From the NCBI GenBank assembly GCA_937937585.1, contig CALDCB010000015.1:62001-126000 (forward strand): 64,000 nucleotides of DNA. The letters are read 5' to 3'. Positions 43,419 to 52,546 of the stretch are shown piece by piece. The translations under genes were made by a program, and so were the position numbers. This DNA is from an uncultured Coriobacteriaceae bacterium. Its GTDB lineage: Bacteria; Actinomycetota; Coriobacteriia; Coriobacteriales; Eggerthellaceae. Position 1 is the first letter of the stretch, and every line of letters starts with the position of its first letter. A model generated the notes under the pieces. The model saw only the letters and a program-made list of their open reading frames with translations. It did not search any database and had not been told where the DNA came from.

Positions 43419-44264
43419 TTACTCGATACCAAGAACCCCAGCCGCGTTCTTCCACATGACCTTTTCGAGGACGTCCTCGCTGAAGGGCAGGGTCTTGTAC
43501 AGCTCGATGGCATCACGATAATCAACGAACGGGTGCGCACTTGCGAAAACCATCTTGTCGGAAAGAATGCCCGATGCAGCTTTGATGAGGTTGTCGCTGC
43601 CCGGGAACAGCTCGTATTCCGACGCTTCGAAGAAAACATTCTCGTTGCGGAACGCAACGCCCATCATCTCTTCGATGTAAGGCCATCCGCCATGGCTGAC
43701 CACGATCTTGAGGTTCGGGAAATCCGCCGCCACGCGATCGATGTAACCAGGATTCGCGTAATCCATGATGGTGCCCGGCGTGTAGCGTGCGGGGCCAGAA
43801 GTGATGACGATCGGCGCGTTCAGGCGTTCGCACGCATCGTAAATCGGATAGAAGCACGCATCGGACAAGCAAGCCTTGTTGTAAATAGGGTCGATCGCCG
43901 CACCGGCAAAGCCCTTGTTCGTAACCAAGTCTTCAAGCGTCTTCACCGATTCGCTTCCCTTATGAGGGTCAAGACCGGCGAATCCCACGAACAGGTCGGG
44001 GGCAAGCGCGATGAAATCGGCCGTGTCCTGATTGTTGGGCTTGAAACCATACGTGGTTTCAGCATCGCGGCCCACGATCACAGCTTTGTAGATGCCGTCT
44101 TTCCTGAGCTGATCGGTGACTTCTTCGACGCTTTGCGCCTGAGCCACGAACAGATCAAGGTTGACGCCGTTTGCAAGCAGGCCCTTGCGGAAAATCGGGC
44201 TGTTGGCCAAGCCTTCAAGGGTTGCCTTGATATGCGGACGGAACCTGAAATCGATGACCTTCAT
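43419..44264 (-). CDS. Amidohydrolase family protein in the sulfonate operon
   Basis: The product is 281 residues from the ATG at 44264, with AAAAGGAG upstream. It resembles the amidohydrolase-2 (ACMSD-like) family: VIDFRFRPH at the N-terminus, FVGFAGLDPHKG, IVVSHGGWPY and the C-terminal VMWKNAAGVLGI. The first metal motif reads RFRPH rather than HxH, so metal binding may be altered. It starts 15 bases after the activase stop, so it is in the same operon. Known isethionate operons lack such a gene as far as I recall, and its substrate is unknown. Confidence 0.82.
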   Translation of the reverse strand: MKVIDFRFRPHIKATLEGLANSPIFRKGLLANGVNLDLFVAQAQSVEEVTDQLRKDGIYKAVIVGRDAETTYGFKPNNQDTADFIALAPDLFVGFAGLDPHKGSESVKTLEDLVTNKGFAGAAIDPIYNKACLSDACFYPIYDACERLNAPIVITSGPARYTPGTIMDYANPGYIDRVAADFPNLKIVVSHGGWPYIEEMMGVAFRNENVFFEASEYELFPGSDNLIKAASGILSDKMVFASAHPFVDYRDAIELYKTLPFSEDVLEKVMWKNAAGVLGIE

Positions 44265-44278
44265 GTAGATCACTCCTT

Positions 44279-45166
44279 TTATTGCATTGCGATGCTCTTC
44301 AGGTGCGCGAACAAGTCGTCGTCAAGCTCGACCTCGCCCAGCTCGTACTCGCGGCCGATGAACGTGTACTTCGACGAGCCGTAACGATGGTAGTGAAGCA
44401 CCTCGTACTCGGTGTTGGGGAACTGCTTGACGAAATCACGAATCGCGATGATGTCTTCCTCGGTGTCGTTGAACCCCGGGACAATGGGCGTCCTTGCACG
44501 AGTTTGAACGTTAGGATAGGTCTCACGGAACTTCCTAAACGTGTCCAGGATGATCGACGTGTCCCAACCGGTCCATTCTTTATGCTTCTCAGCATTCAAG
44601 CTCTTAACGTCGAAGTTGACGTAGTCAAGCAGGCCGAAGATCTCGGAAACCTGGTCCCAAGGCGCAGCACCGCAAGTCTCGATAGCGCAGCTGATCCCGC
44701 GTTTCTTCGCTTCACGCAGCAGCTCAAGCACGAAATCGCGCTGCATCAGGGGCTCGCCGCCCGACAGCGTCAGGCCGCCATCGGATCGGTTGTAGAACAT
44801 CATGTCGCGCTCGACGTCGCGAAGGACCTCGTCAGCTGTGCGATAGTCGCCGTACTTGATGATGGCGTCTGCCGGGCACACATTGGCGCAGGCAAGGCAG
44901 TTCACGCAGTTGTCGTGGTTGATCCAAACCTTGTTCGTGTCCATCAGGGCGATGTTGTGGTTGGGGCAAACACGCCCGCACATCATGCAAACATCGCCGA
45001 TGCACTTTTCGATGTTGTAGGCGATCTGGGGTTGCGCAAGCTGCGATTCGGGATTGCAGCACCATTTGCATCTTAGCGGGCACCCCTTCAGGAATACGAC
45101 GGTTCGAATGCCCGGACCGTCATGAACCGAGTACCTCTGCACATTGAAGACGCATCCCTTTTCCAT
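44279..45166 (-). CDS. islB: Glycyl radical enzyme activase, IslB-like
   Basis: The product is 295 residues from the ATG at 45166, after AAAGGGGGAG; upstream in-frame codons are shadow of the spacer and islA. The radical SAM motif is CPLRCKWC with Cys29, Cys33 and Cys36. Two ferredoxin-type clusters follow (CIGDVCMMCGRVCP and CVNCLACANVCP), as in activases of the dehydratase and sulfite-lyase group. LTLSGGEPLMQ and VNFDVKSLN complete the family pattern. It installs the glycyl radical on the enzyme encoded just upstream. Two hairpins lie in the 113-base gap between the two genes. Confidence 0.92.
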   Translation of the reverse strand: MEKGCVFNVQRYSVHDGPGIRTVVFLKGCPLRCKWCCNPESQLAQPQIAYNIEKCIGDVCMMCGRVCPNHNIALMDTNKVWINHDNCVNCLACANVCPADAIIKYGDYRTADEVLRDVERDMMFYNRSDGGLTLSGGEPLMQRDFVLELLREAKKRGISCAIETCGAAPWDQVSEIFGLLDYVNFDVKSLNAEKHKEWTGWDTSIILDTFRKFRETYPNVQTRARTPIVPGFNDTEEDIIAIRDFVKQFPNTEYEVLHYHRYGSSKYTFIGREYELGEVELDDDLFAHLKSIAMQ

Positions 45167-45192
45167 GCGCTCCCCCTTTCCCTGTAAAGAAA

Positions 45193-45267
45193 CCGCGCCG
45201 AAATCGGATCTCCCGCTTCGGCGCGGCTTTCGAACAAGGGCTGCGGCGGCCTGGCCAACCGCAGCCC
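45193..45267 (-). promoter_or_regulatory. Two hairpins between the glycyl radical enzyme and its activase
   Basis: GGGCTGCGG/CCGCAGCCC (45238-45267) and CCGCGCCGAA/TTCGGCGCGG (45193-45226) stand in series after the islA-like stop. The second is followed in the transcript by TTTCTTTAC. They may reduce activase expression or protect the upstream mRNA. Confidence 0.6.
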
Positions 45268-45279
45268 CTTGATTGATTC

Positions 45280-47796
45280 CTAGAACCCGGAGTTCTGAGT
45301 ACGGGCGATCAGGTCGTCCTGCAGCGCGGGAGACAGATCGCAGAAGTACGCGCTGTAGCCGGCGATTCGAACGATCAGACCACGGTACTTGTCGGGGTTC
45401 TGCTGAGCCGCCAGCAAGGTCTCGCGGTTGATGACGTTGAACTGGCAGTGCCAAAGCTTCAGGTCGCACCACGTACGGATGAACGAGACCAGCTTCTCGG
45501 TGCCTTCCTCGCCCGAAACGGCGCTCGGGTCGAACTTGATGTTCAGAAGGCGAGCTGCACGCTCATGGAAACCGGGGTTCTTCGTGTAGTAGTTGCTCAG
45601 AAGAACAGCGGTCGGGCCGTTGTGGTCGTCGCCCTGAGAAGCAGACGAACCGTCGGACAGCGGGAACCAGGCAACGCGGCCGTTCGGGGTGGCGCCGACA
45701 ACCTTGCCAAAGGGGACGTGAGAGGTGAACGGGACGTAACGCAGGCAGTAGTTGATGCCCAGCGACTTGGAGTACTTGTGAGTGAACTCGGAGCAAACCA
45801 GGTCGCATGCCTTGCCGATCTCGTCGGCGTACGGATCGTCGTTGCCGTACTTCGGAGCCTTCTTCAGAATCTGCTGCAGAACCTCGTAGCCCTTGAAGTC
45901 GGCGCGCATGGCGTCGCGGATCTCGGCCAGCGTGGTCACCTTGTCCTCGAAGACGCACTTCTTGATGGCAGCCAAGGAATCAACGACGGTGCCGAAGCCC
46001 ATGGACTCGAAGTATCCGATGTCAACGCCGCCCGGGATGAACTCGGTGTGCAGGTCAAGACCTTCCTTCATGCACAGGTCGTGTGCGCAGGACAGAAGCG
46101 GTGCTGCGAAGTGACGCTCACGCAGGCGGTCGATGTTCTTCTGCTGGATGAAGGCGTGACGCAGAAGGTTCTTAGCCTGGATGACGTAGGCGTTCCAAAC
46201 GTCGTCGAAGGTCTTGAAGTCCTCGACGTTGCCGGTCTCGACGCCCAGAAGCTCGTCGCCGGTCTTGAGCGTGCGACCGTTGTACATCAGCATCTCGATA
46301 GCGGATGCGAAGTTGATGTAAACGCCGCCCGAAGTGAACGTGTCGCGGTTGACCATACGGGCCTCGGCGCAGCCGGAAACGGCGTAGTCATAAGCTTCTT
46401 CGATCGTGGCGCCGTTCGACACCAGCTGAAGCACGATCTCCTCGTCGTTCAGAAGCTTGGGGAAGCCGCTGCCTTCCTTGATGGTGTCGGCAACCTCTTC
46501 GAGGTAACGACGCGGGGAAAGCGCATGGACACGAGCTGCCAGGTCGGGATAATGCATCGGGAACTCACGCTTGGAGCGCAGGAACAGGTAGGTGAGCTCG
46601 TTGGTTGCATCTTCACCGTCAGGGGTCTGACCGCCGATGGTGACTGCCTCCCAGTGAGCATAGCCCTCGTTGAAGGCACCGCCCGTGGTGGACATGTACA
46701 GGTCGATGAACTGGGACATGCCAACCCACATGCACTCCAGGTACTCCATAGCCTGCTCGTCGGTAAGGATGCCGGCTTCCTTGTCGGCCTTGAAGTACGG
46801 ATACAGGTACTGGTCCATGCGGCCGTTGGAAATGATGGTGCCGGTCTTCTGCTCGAGGCGGCTGAACATCTGGATGAACCACTGCGACTGGATTGCATCG
46901 CGGAAGTTCTCGGCCGGGAACTCAGGGACGCGGCGGCAACGCGCTGCGATCTCTTCCATCTCCTGCTTGCGGGCAGGATCGGTGCACTTGGCAGCCTCGA
47001 CCTCGTACAGATCTGAGTAGCGGTTTGCCCAAAGGACAATGGCGTCGCAGGTCATGATGATAGCCTCGTAGAAAGGCTTCTTGTTCACGTTGTCCAGCGG
47101 ATCGAACGGATCAAGAGCATCGAGCTTCTCCTGAGCCTCGGCCTTGATGCCCGAGAAACCGCGCTTCAGAAGCTTCTCGTAGTCGATAACCCACTGGTTG
47201 GAGGAACGGAACGAAGCGGTCTCGTTGACGATGTAGCGGGAGGTGGACTTCTCGGTGGGCTCGTAGGTGACCTTCAGGGTGTCTTCGGGCAGAGCGTCGT
47301 ACAGATCGTTGAAGAAGGTCTTGCCGATACCGTTCCTGCCGTCCCAGTACGGGGCGATGTCGTTCAGGATGGTCTGCTTGGTTTCCTCGGTCATGTCGAA
47401 CGGGGACGTGGTACGCGTCGGAAGAAGGCGGATGGCTTCCTCATAGATGTCGCCGTCAAGCTCGGGGTACAGGATGCCGTAACGGCCCGGGCAACCAACG
47501 CGACCGCAGATCAGGCTGTCTTCCTCGACATAAACCGTGATGTGCTCGGCGATGTTCTTCAAAGCCTTGGCCCAGCGAAGCGTCAGATGCTCGCCCTCGG
47601 TCTGCATCATCGACTCGGTGAAGTACTTGCCGCGCTCGGCGTCGATAACGGGCTTCAGGTTCTGCACGCGATCGAGGATCTTGAAAACGCGCTCCCTGCC
47701 GTTCTTGTAGCTCATGTCGCCGTTCTGGACATCGACAAGGTGTTGCTCCTGGGGCGATAGTTCCCTGCAGCACTCGGTGATATTGATCTCTGCCAT
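45280..47796 (-). CDS. islA: Glycyl radical enzyme, probable isethionate sulfite-lyase
   Basis: The product is 838 residues from the ATG at 47796 (GAAAGGGTGG upstream). The glycyl radical site is [11 protein letters not shown] with Gly813, and the thiyl site is SGCAEAR with Cys476 and Glu478. Active-site residues I recall for Bilophila IslA (Arg189, Gln193, Trp374, Cys468, Glu470, Arg678, Phe682) all reappear here with a constant shift of eight: Arg197, Gln201, Trp382, Cys476, Glu478, Arg686, Phe690. The enzyme would split isethionate to acetaldehyde and sulfite. The TRAP transporter genes upstream and activase downstream support this. A related sulfonate lyase remains possible. Confidence 0.87.
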   Translation of the reverse strand: MAEINITECCRELSPQEQHLVDVQNGDMSYKNGRERVFKILDRVQNLKPVIDAERGKYFTESMMQTEGEHLTLRWAKALKNIAEHITVYVEEDSLICGRVGCPGRYGILYPELDGDIYEEAIRLLPTRTTSPFDMTEETKQTILNDIAPYWDGRNGIGKTFFNDLYDALPEDTLKVTYEPTEKSTSRYIVNETASFRSSNQWVIDYEKLLKRGFSGIKAEAQEKLDALDPFDPLDNVNKKPFYEAIIMTCDAIVLWANRYSDLYEVEAAKCTDPARKQEMEEIAARCRRVPEFPAENFRDAIQSQWFIQMFSRLEQKTGTIISNGRMDQYLYPYFKADKEAGILTDEQAMEYLECMWVGMSQFIDLYMSTTGGAFNEGYAHWEAVTIGGQTPDGEDATNELTYLFLRSKREFPMHYPDLAARVHALSPRRYLEEVADTIKEGSGFPKLLNDEEIVLQLVSNGATIEEAYDYAVSGCAEARMVNRDTFTSGGVYINFASAIEMLMYNGRTLKTGDELLGVETGNVEDFKTFDDVWNAYVIQAKNLLRHAFIQQKNIDRLRERHFAAPLLSCAHDLCMKEGLDLHTEFIPGGVDIGYFESMGFGTVVDSLAAIKKCVFEDKVTTLAEIRDAMRADFKGYEVLQQILKKAPKYGNDDPYADEIGKACDLVCSEFTHKYSKSLGINYCLRYVPFTSHVPFGKVVGATPNGRVAWFPLSDGSSASQGDDHNGPTAVLLSNYYTKNPGFHERAARLLNIKFDPSAVSGEEGTEKLVSFIRTWCDLKLWHCQFNVINRETLLAAQQNPDKYRGLIVRIAGYSAYFCDLSPALQDDLIARTQNSGF

Positions 47797-47930
47797 GGTT
47801 TCCACCCTTTCTGAAGAATGATTTCTTGGGATTCGGAGCGAAGCTTGGGCCGCGGTTCCCTTGCCTCGGGTTTAACGCTTTCGGCTTGCCATGTTTTCCT
47901 TCACGTTCAAGCCGGTGACTTAACTATAGC

Positions 47931-48032
47931 CATAGGCTGCGTTGATGTTGCCATCATGTGAGCCTATGTCGTTGCAGCCCGCCCGATGATGCAAGTTTTG
48001 TTTGCATGTCGCGGAAATCGTGACGGGCTGCA
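47931..48032. repeat. Inverted repeats upstream of islA
   Basis: CATAGGCT and AGCCTATG (47931-47938 and 47961-47968) form a perfect eight-base inverted repeat with a 22-base spacer. GCAGCCCG and CGGGCTGC (47974-47981 and 48025-48032) form an outer stem that encloses ATGCAA/TTGCAT. They lie in the 282-base gap between dctQM and islA, which holds no gene. Confidence 0.6.
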
Positions 48033-48078
48033 GGATCGAAACGTAATACTTTAAGCGGATGACCTGCGGTTACGATCG

Positions 48079-50058
48079 TCAGTTCAGCAGATTCGGCAAC
48101 CACATGGACAGCGCCGGAATATACGTGACAAGCAACAAAACGACGATTGTCAGAGCAAGCATTGGCAACACGGCCTTGACGATATCCTCAAGCCTGAGCT
48201 TGGAAACACTGCTGCCAACGAAGAGGTTGATGCCAACGGGCGGGGTGATCATGCCGATTGCAAGGTTCAGGACGATGATGACGCCGAAGTGAACCGGGTC
48301 GACGCCCAGGGAGGTGACGATCGGAAGAAGCAGCGGGGTAAGGATGACGATGGCAGCCAGAGCTTCCATGAACATGCCAACCACAAGGAGCATGACGTTG
48401 ATGACAAGCAGGATGATGTATACGTTGGAGCTGATGCCCAGAATAGCCTGCGCAACCATGTTCGGGATGTTCTCGAGAGTCATGATGTTGCCGAAGATGG
48501 TGGCCATGGCCATCAGCAGGATGATGATGCACGAGCTGTTGGACGAGTCAACCAAAACAGGGACGATGTTCTTCTTGGTGATGCCTTTGTAGCCGAAGAC
48601 GCCAACCAGCAAACTGTACAAAGCAGCGATAGCAGCAGCCTCGGTCGGGGTGCACAGGCCGGAGTAGATGCCGCCAAGGATGATGACGATGACGATCAAC
48701 GCCCATTTTGCCTGCCATGTAGTCTTGCCAACCAACTGCCAATGGTTCTCATGGCTCTCACCACGCCAACCGTGCTTCTTGGCCATGTAGAACGTGAAGA
48801 ACATAAGCACCAGGCCAACCAGAAGGCCCGAGGTGATACCGGCCTCGAACAACTTGGTGATAGAGGTCGAGGAGGAGACGCCGTAAACAACGAACGGGTT
48901 CGAAGGCGGAATCAAAACGCCGATAGTGCCTGCTGCGGCAACCAGAGCAACCGAGAAGTGCTTGTCGTAACCGCGCTCGATCATTGCGGGAATGGTAAGC
49001 GTACCGATTGCAGCAACGGTTGCAGGGCCGGAACCGGACATAGCCGCGAACAACATGCAGCACAGAACCGTTGCCATGCCGAAGCCACCGGGAAGACGAC
49101 CGAGCATTGCGTCGCACATGGTGAGCAGTCGCTTGGACAAGCCGCCCTCGCCCATGAACACGCCAGCGGCGACGAACAAGGGGATGCAGATGATGGTAAC
49201 GCTATCGATCGCGGTGTACGCCTGCGTCGCGATGTAGGAAATGGGGAGCGTCGCGGAGGCGTACATCGTGACCAACGCCGAAAAGCCAAGGCAAATGGCA
49301 ATTGGCACGCCCATCACCAAGGTGATGACGAAGTAACCGAACAGGTACACGATGGAACCAAGCTGGATCTTCAGTAATGCGGGAAGCAGGATGACAAAAC
49401 CCAGAGCAAAACCAATGAGGATGTCCTTGACGGAGGTTTCCTGAGCCAGGGCCTTCAAGTCTTGCGCAAGCCTGATCAGAATAAGGGCAAAGCCAATGGG
49501 GAGAATCAGGTAGAACGTGGCGTACGAGATGCCCATGGCCGGCGTCGTCTGCGGGAACATCATCAACGTGTTGATGTGCTTAGTGCCGTAGAAGAAGATA
49601 GCAGCACCCAGAATGAAGAAGAACAGGTCGGATGCAGCCCATACGCGCTTCTGCCAAATCTGCGGAAGCTTGCCCACGGCAGCGTCAACACGGATGAGGT
49701 CGCGATTGCGAATACTCAAAGGAACGGCCAGGTACGTAAGCCAAATGAAGACCGCTCGCGCAAGTTCCTCGGTCCAGGAAAGGTCGGGGTTCAGGTGCAT
49801 GATCGAAACAGCGACATATCGTCCGATGGACTCGTAGGACAGAAGCAGGATCAAGGCCATCATCAAGATCGAGCACAAAACCTTCTCGAGGTTGAAGTCA
49901 AGCCACTGGAACACGGTTTTCGCGGGCTTCAAATCGTGAGAATCGCCTTGATTCACTGCGAGGATCTGATCCTCGAGGCACAGCGTGCAGTGTTCTTGGT
50001 CGGTCAGGCCCATGATATCGGGGCTGGTGCTGGGCGTTTTAGTTTCTTTCGCACTCAT
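48079..50058 (-). CDS. TRAP transporter permease, fused DctQ and DctM
   Basis: The product is 659 residues. Residues of about 50-230 are the small DctQ subunit with four helices (SWTEELARAVFIWLTYLA is diagnostic). The rest is the large DctM subunit with twelve helices (FVAAGVFMGEGGLSKRL, GSGPATVAAIGTLTIPAMIE). With DctP it imports organic acids or sulfonates by Na+ symport. Its ATG overlaps the stop of dctP (TAATG). Fused QM proteins are known. The location upstream of the glycyl radical enzyme suggests isethionate uptake, as in Bilophila and Desulfovibrio. Confidence 0.9.
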   Translation of the reverse strand: MSAKETKTPSTSPDIMGLTDQEHCTLCLEDQILAVNQGDSHDLKPAKTVFQWLDFNLEKVLCSILMMALILLLSYESIGRYVAVSIMHLNPDLSWTEELARAVFIWLTYLAVPLSIRNRDLIRVDAAVGKLPQIWQKRVWAASDLFFFILGAAIFFYGTKHINTLMMFPQTTPAMGISYATFYLILPIGFALILIRLAQDLKALAQETSVKDILIGFALGFVILLPALLKIQLGSIVYLFGYFVITLVMGVPIAICLGFSALVTMYASATLPISYIATQAYTAIDSVTIICIPLFVAAGVFMGEGGLSKRLLTMCDAMLGRLPGGFGMATVLCCMLFAAMSGSGPATVAAIGTLTIPAMIERGYDKHFSVALVAAAGTIGVLIPPSNPFVVYGVSSSTSITKLFEAGITSGLLVGLVLMFFTFYMAKKHGWRGESHENHWQLVGKTTWQAKWALIVIVIILGGIYSGLCTPTEAAAIAALYSLLVGVFGYKGITKKNIVPVLVDSSNSSCIIILLMAMATIFGNIMTLENIPNMVAQAILGISSNVYIILLVINVMLLVVGMFMEALAAIVILTPLLLPIVTSLGVDPVHFGVIIVLNLAIGMITPPVGINLFVGSSVSKLRLEDIVKAVLPMLALTIVVLLLVTYIPALSMWLPNLLN

Positions 50059-51140
50059 TACTTGCTCGCCTCCTCAGAAGCACCAAGAAGCTGATAGTCG
50101 TCAGACTGGGTGGCGCGAATCATGTCAACGCACTCTTGCGGAATGGTCTTTCCAACGAAGCTGTCCCAAACAGGGCGCGTGATGTCCTTGAACTCCTGAA
50201 GCTCGGCCTCGGTCGGATCGTAGATATTAGTGCCGGCGTCGATCATCTTCTGCTTGTTCTTAGCCTCGTTCTCGAAGCAAATAGCACGCTGCCAAACAAG
50301 CGCTTCATGGCAGGCGTCGGTAAGAATTTGCTTCTCGTTGTCGGTAAGCTTGTTCCAGGTGCCGGTGCCCATAGTCAGGATATGCATCGAGTAGTTATGA
50401 CGCGATTCGATGCCGTATTTCAGCGCCTCGTTGTGCTTTGCCGAAAGCAGAAGCGACCAGGTGTTGCCCTCGCCGTCAACCGTGCCCTGGGTCAATGCCG
50501 TGAAGGTCTGGCCCCAAGCAACAGGCATGGCCTGCGCGTTAAGAGCACGAACAACGGCAACTTCAACCTTTGAGTCGGTGGTGCGGATCTTAGTGCCGTC
50601 CATGTCAGCAACCGACTTGATCTGCTTCTTCGCCATGGCGAAGTTGCGGTAGCCGTACTCGGTATACATCAGCAGCTTCAAGCCACGCTGGCTGGTGACC
50701 TCGTCGTAATACTTGCCAAGTTCACCGTAGTCGATGGCATCATACAGATTTTGCTGGTATTGCTTGTCGGTAACATAAGGCAAGTCGAATGCGCCGAACT
50801 CGGGGATGAATCCCGAGAAGTTCGGGCTCGAGCAGCTTGCCATGTCAAGCGTGCCCTCCTGCACGGCTTCCGTGGTCACGCGGTCAGATCCCAGAACGGC
50901 GTTTGCGTAATGGTCGATTCGCATAGCGCCGCCCGACTTCTCGGCAACAAGCTCGGCAAGTTTGTCATAGCCAAGCGTGATATTGTCGCCGGTTGCCATC
51001 GGGTTAGCTAGGCGAAGGACCTTCACCTTGTCTGAAGCCGCGGCACCACATCCGGTTGCCGTGGTGGCGAACATAGCCGCCGCACCCACCGCAGCACACG
51101 ACTTCAAAAAGTTCCTGCGAGTAATGCTTTTAGTACCCAT
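50058..51140 (-). CDS. TRAP transporter solute-binding protein DctP
   Basis: The product is 360 residues from the ATG at 51140, after GAAAGGGAG. The N-terminus has a Tat-like TRRNFLKS motif, a hydrophobic core and a lipobox ending in Cys (TATGC), so it is probably a lipid-anchored binding protein. The family pattern is visible in VLRLANPMATGDNITLGYDK, LDMASCSSPNFSGF and GTKIRTTDSKVEVAVVRALN. It would capture the sulfonate or acid and pass it to the fused permease, with whose gene it overlaps by one base. Confidence 0.9.
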   Translation of the reverse strand: MGTKSITRRNFLKSCAAVGAAAMFATTATGCGAAASDKVKVLRLANPMATGDNITLGYDKLAELVAEKSGGAMRIDHYANAVLGSDRVTTEAVQEGTLDMASCSSPNFSGFIPEFGAFDLPYVTDKQYQQNLYDAIDYGELGKYYDEVTSQRGLKLLMYTEYGYRNFAMAKKQIKSVADMDGTKIRTTDSKVEVAVVRALNAQAMPVAWGQTFTALTQGTVDGEGNTWSLLLSAKHNEALKYGIESRHNYSMHILTMGTGTWNKLTDNEKQILTDACHEALVWQRAICFENEAKNKQKMIDAGTNIYDPTEAELQEFKDITRPVWDSFVGKTIPQECVDMIRATQSDDYQLLGASEEASK

Positions 51141-51544
51141 CAGTTCACTCCCTTTCCCATGACGATCGGCTCTCCCGCGATTTCCGCCCTGAAGGAGATG
51201 GGGCATGAGACGTCGCGATAGAACCGATCAGCTTCAAGAAGAAGCGATCATGGCGAGATGGATTAAGAGCCCGGACTTGCGCCTTCCATTCGCTTGGCCA
51301 GGCATCCCTTTCGTGTTGTTGCGTCCAACAACGTTCAGCATGCATGAACTCCGATTCATAGTTTATTCATATAGGTGTTCTTAATTACGCTATAGCTACC
51401 CTTTATGGTTGCATCTGGGTATCATCTGCAATTAAAACTTGCAGCTTATAGATAACGCAGACATCAACCAGCACCGTTAAGGTTTGATTAACCGGCGGTT
51501 GAGCAGGCTATTATTAACAAAAGGCAATTAAACGAAGGGGAGCC
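51141..51544. promoter_or_regulatory. Divergent control region between dctP and lysR
   Basis: This 404-base stretch holds no gene that I can support. The part from 51355 to 51520 is AT-rich and should carry both promoters. CTGCAA-TTAAAAC-TTGCAG at 51426-51444 is a perfect six-base inverted repeat of the size of a LysR site. Confidence 0.6.
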
Positions 51545-52453
51545 ATGAGGACGAAGCAGCTTGCCGATCTTGTCGAGATCGCGAAATGCAGTTCGATGAG
51601 CGTTGCGGCGAAAAACACGCATACCTCTCGCCAAGCGCTGACGAATTCCATTCAAAGCCTCGAGCAAGAGCTTGGTTGCCAAATCATCGAAAGCAGCAAG
51701 CGAGGCGTGCGTCTTACCGAACAAGGCGAAAAGGTCCTCATAGCAGCACAGGAGATCCTTTGCCGCCTTGAAATACTCAAGGCCGATCTTGCCGACGTCG
51801 AAGACGTGAACACGCGCATTCGCGGAAAGATCACGCTCTGCCTTTCCCCTATGCTGAATATCTCGATCTTGCCCTATGCGTTCACAGAATTCCGTTCGCA
51901 CTACCCGAACGTGTCCATCTTCACGTCCGAGAAATACCGCGAGGAAATCATCAGTCAAGTCACTCACGACAAGGACACCTGCGGCATCTTGCTTGTCTCG
52001 AAGCTTATCAACGAGTTCTTCGCCGATATCCCCGAAAACGTCGAGCTCATCGAGCTTAAGACCTACCCCATCTACATAGCGATGTCCCCGCGCCATCCCC
52101 TGGCTAGCCAGAAGTCGATCTCGATCAACACGCTTACACAGTACCCGATCGTTGTGTTCGAAGTCGGCGGAGCCGTGGGCGTGCATGCGCTATCGAAGCT
52201 GTCCGACGACATTGACGTATGCCTGTCCACCAGCAACCCGCGAATCTGCGAGAACGTCTTGAATCGCGACCACGCCGTCATGTACAGCTTCCCGCCCTAC
52301 ACCAAGTACAACGTCTTCGACGATTTCCGCCATATCCCCGTCAACGACAAGCGCGCGACGCTCACCACATACATCGCCATCAACAAGGAGATGTCGAAGG
52401 ACATGCGTCAGCTGGTCTCGCTGTTCGTGAACACGTTTGCGCAGTACCTGTAA
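51545..52453 (+). CDS. LysR family regulator next to the sulfonate operon
   Basis: The product is 302 residues, with AACGAAGGGG upstream of the ATG. The helix-turn-helix is SMSVAAKNTHTSRQALTNSI (residues 17-36), and the ligand-binding domain follows. It is divergent from dctP with a 404-base control region between them, so it is the likely activator of the TRAP and glycyl radical enzyme genes, with isethionate or a product as co-inducer. That role is inference from position. Confidence 0.9.
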   Translation: MRTKQLADLVEIAKCSSMSVAAKNTHTSRQALTNSIQSLEQELGCQIIESSKRGVRLTEQGEKVLIAAQEILCRLEILKADLADVEDVNTRIRGKITLCLSPMLNISILPYAFTEFRSHYPNVSIFTSEKYREEIISQVTHDKDTCGILLVSKLINEFFADIPENVELIELKTYPIYIAMSPRHPLASQKSISINTLTQYPIVVFEVGGAVGVHALSKLSDDIDVCLSTSNPRICENVLNRDHAVMYSFPPYTKYNVFDDFRHIPVNDKRATLTTYIAINKEMSKDMRQLVSLFVNTFAQYL

Positions 52454-52470
52454 GCGAAAATGCAAACAAA

Positions 52471-52511
52471 AGCGGAGGCGGACCCTCCACACCGGGTACT
52501 CCGCCTCCGCT
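52471..52511. terminator. Bidirectional terminator between lysR and the dehydrogenase gene
   Basis: AGCGGAGGCGGA pairs with TCCGCCTCCGCT, a 12-base perfect stem between convergent genes. Confidence 0.8.
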
Positions 52512-52546
52512 TAATCCGTTAATCGCTGAAAGCGCGTGTAAGCAAT

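Noticed and set aside
45448..47016. Plus-strand open frame of 522 codons opposite the glycyl radical enzyme
   Set aside because: Antisense shadow of a well-supported enzyme gene.
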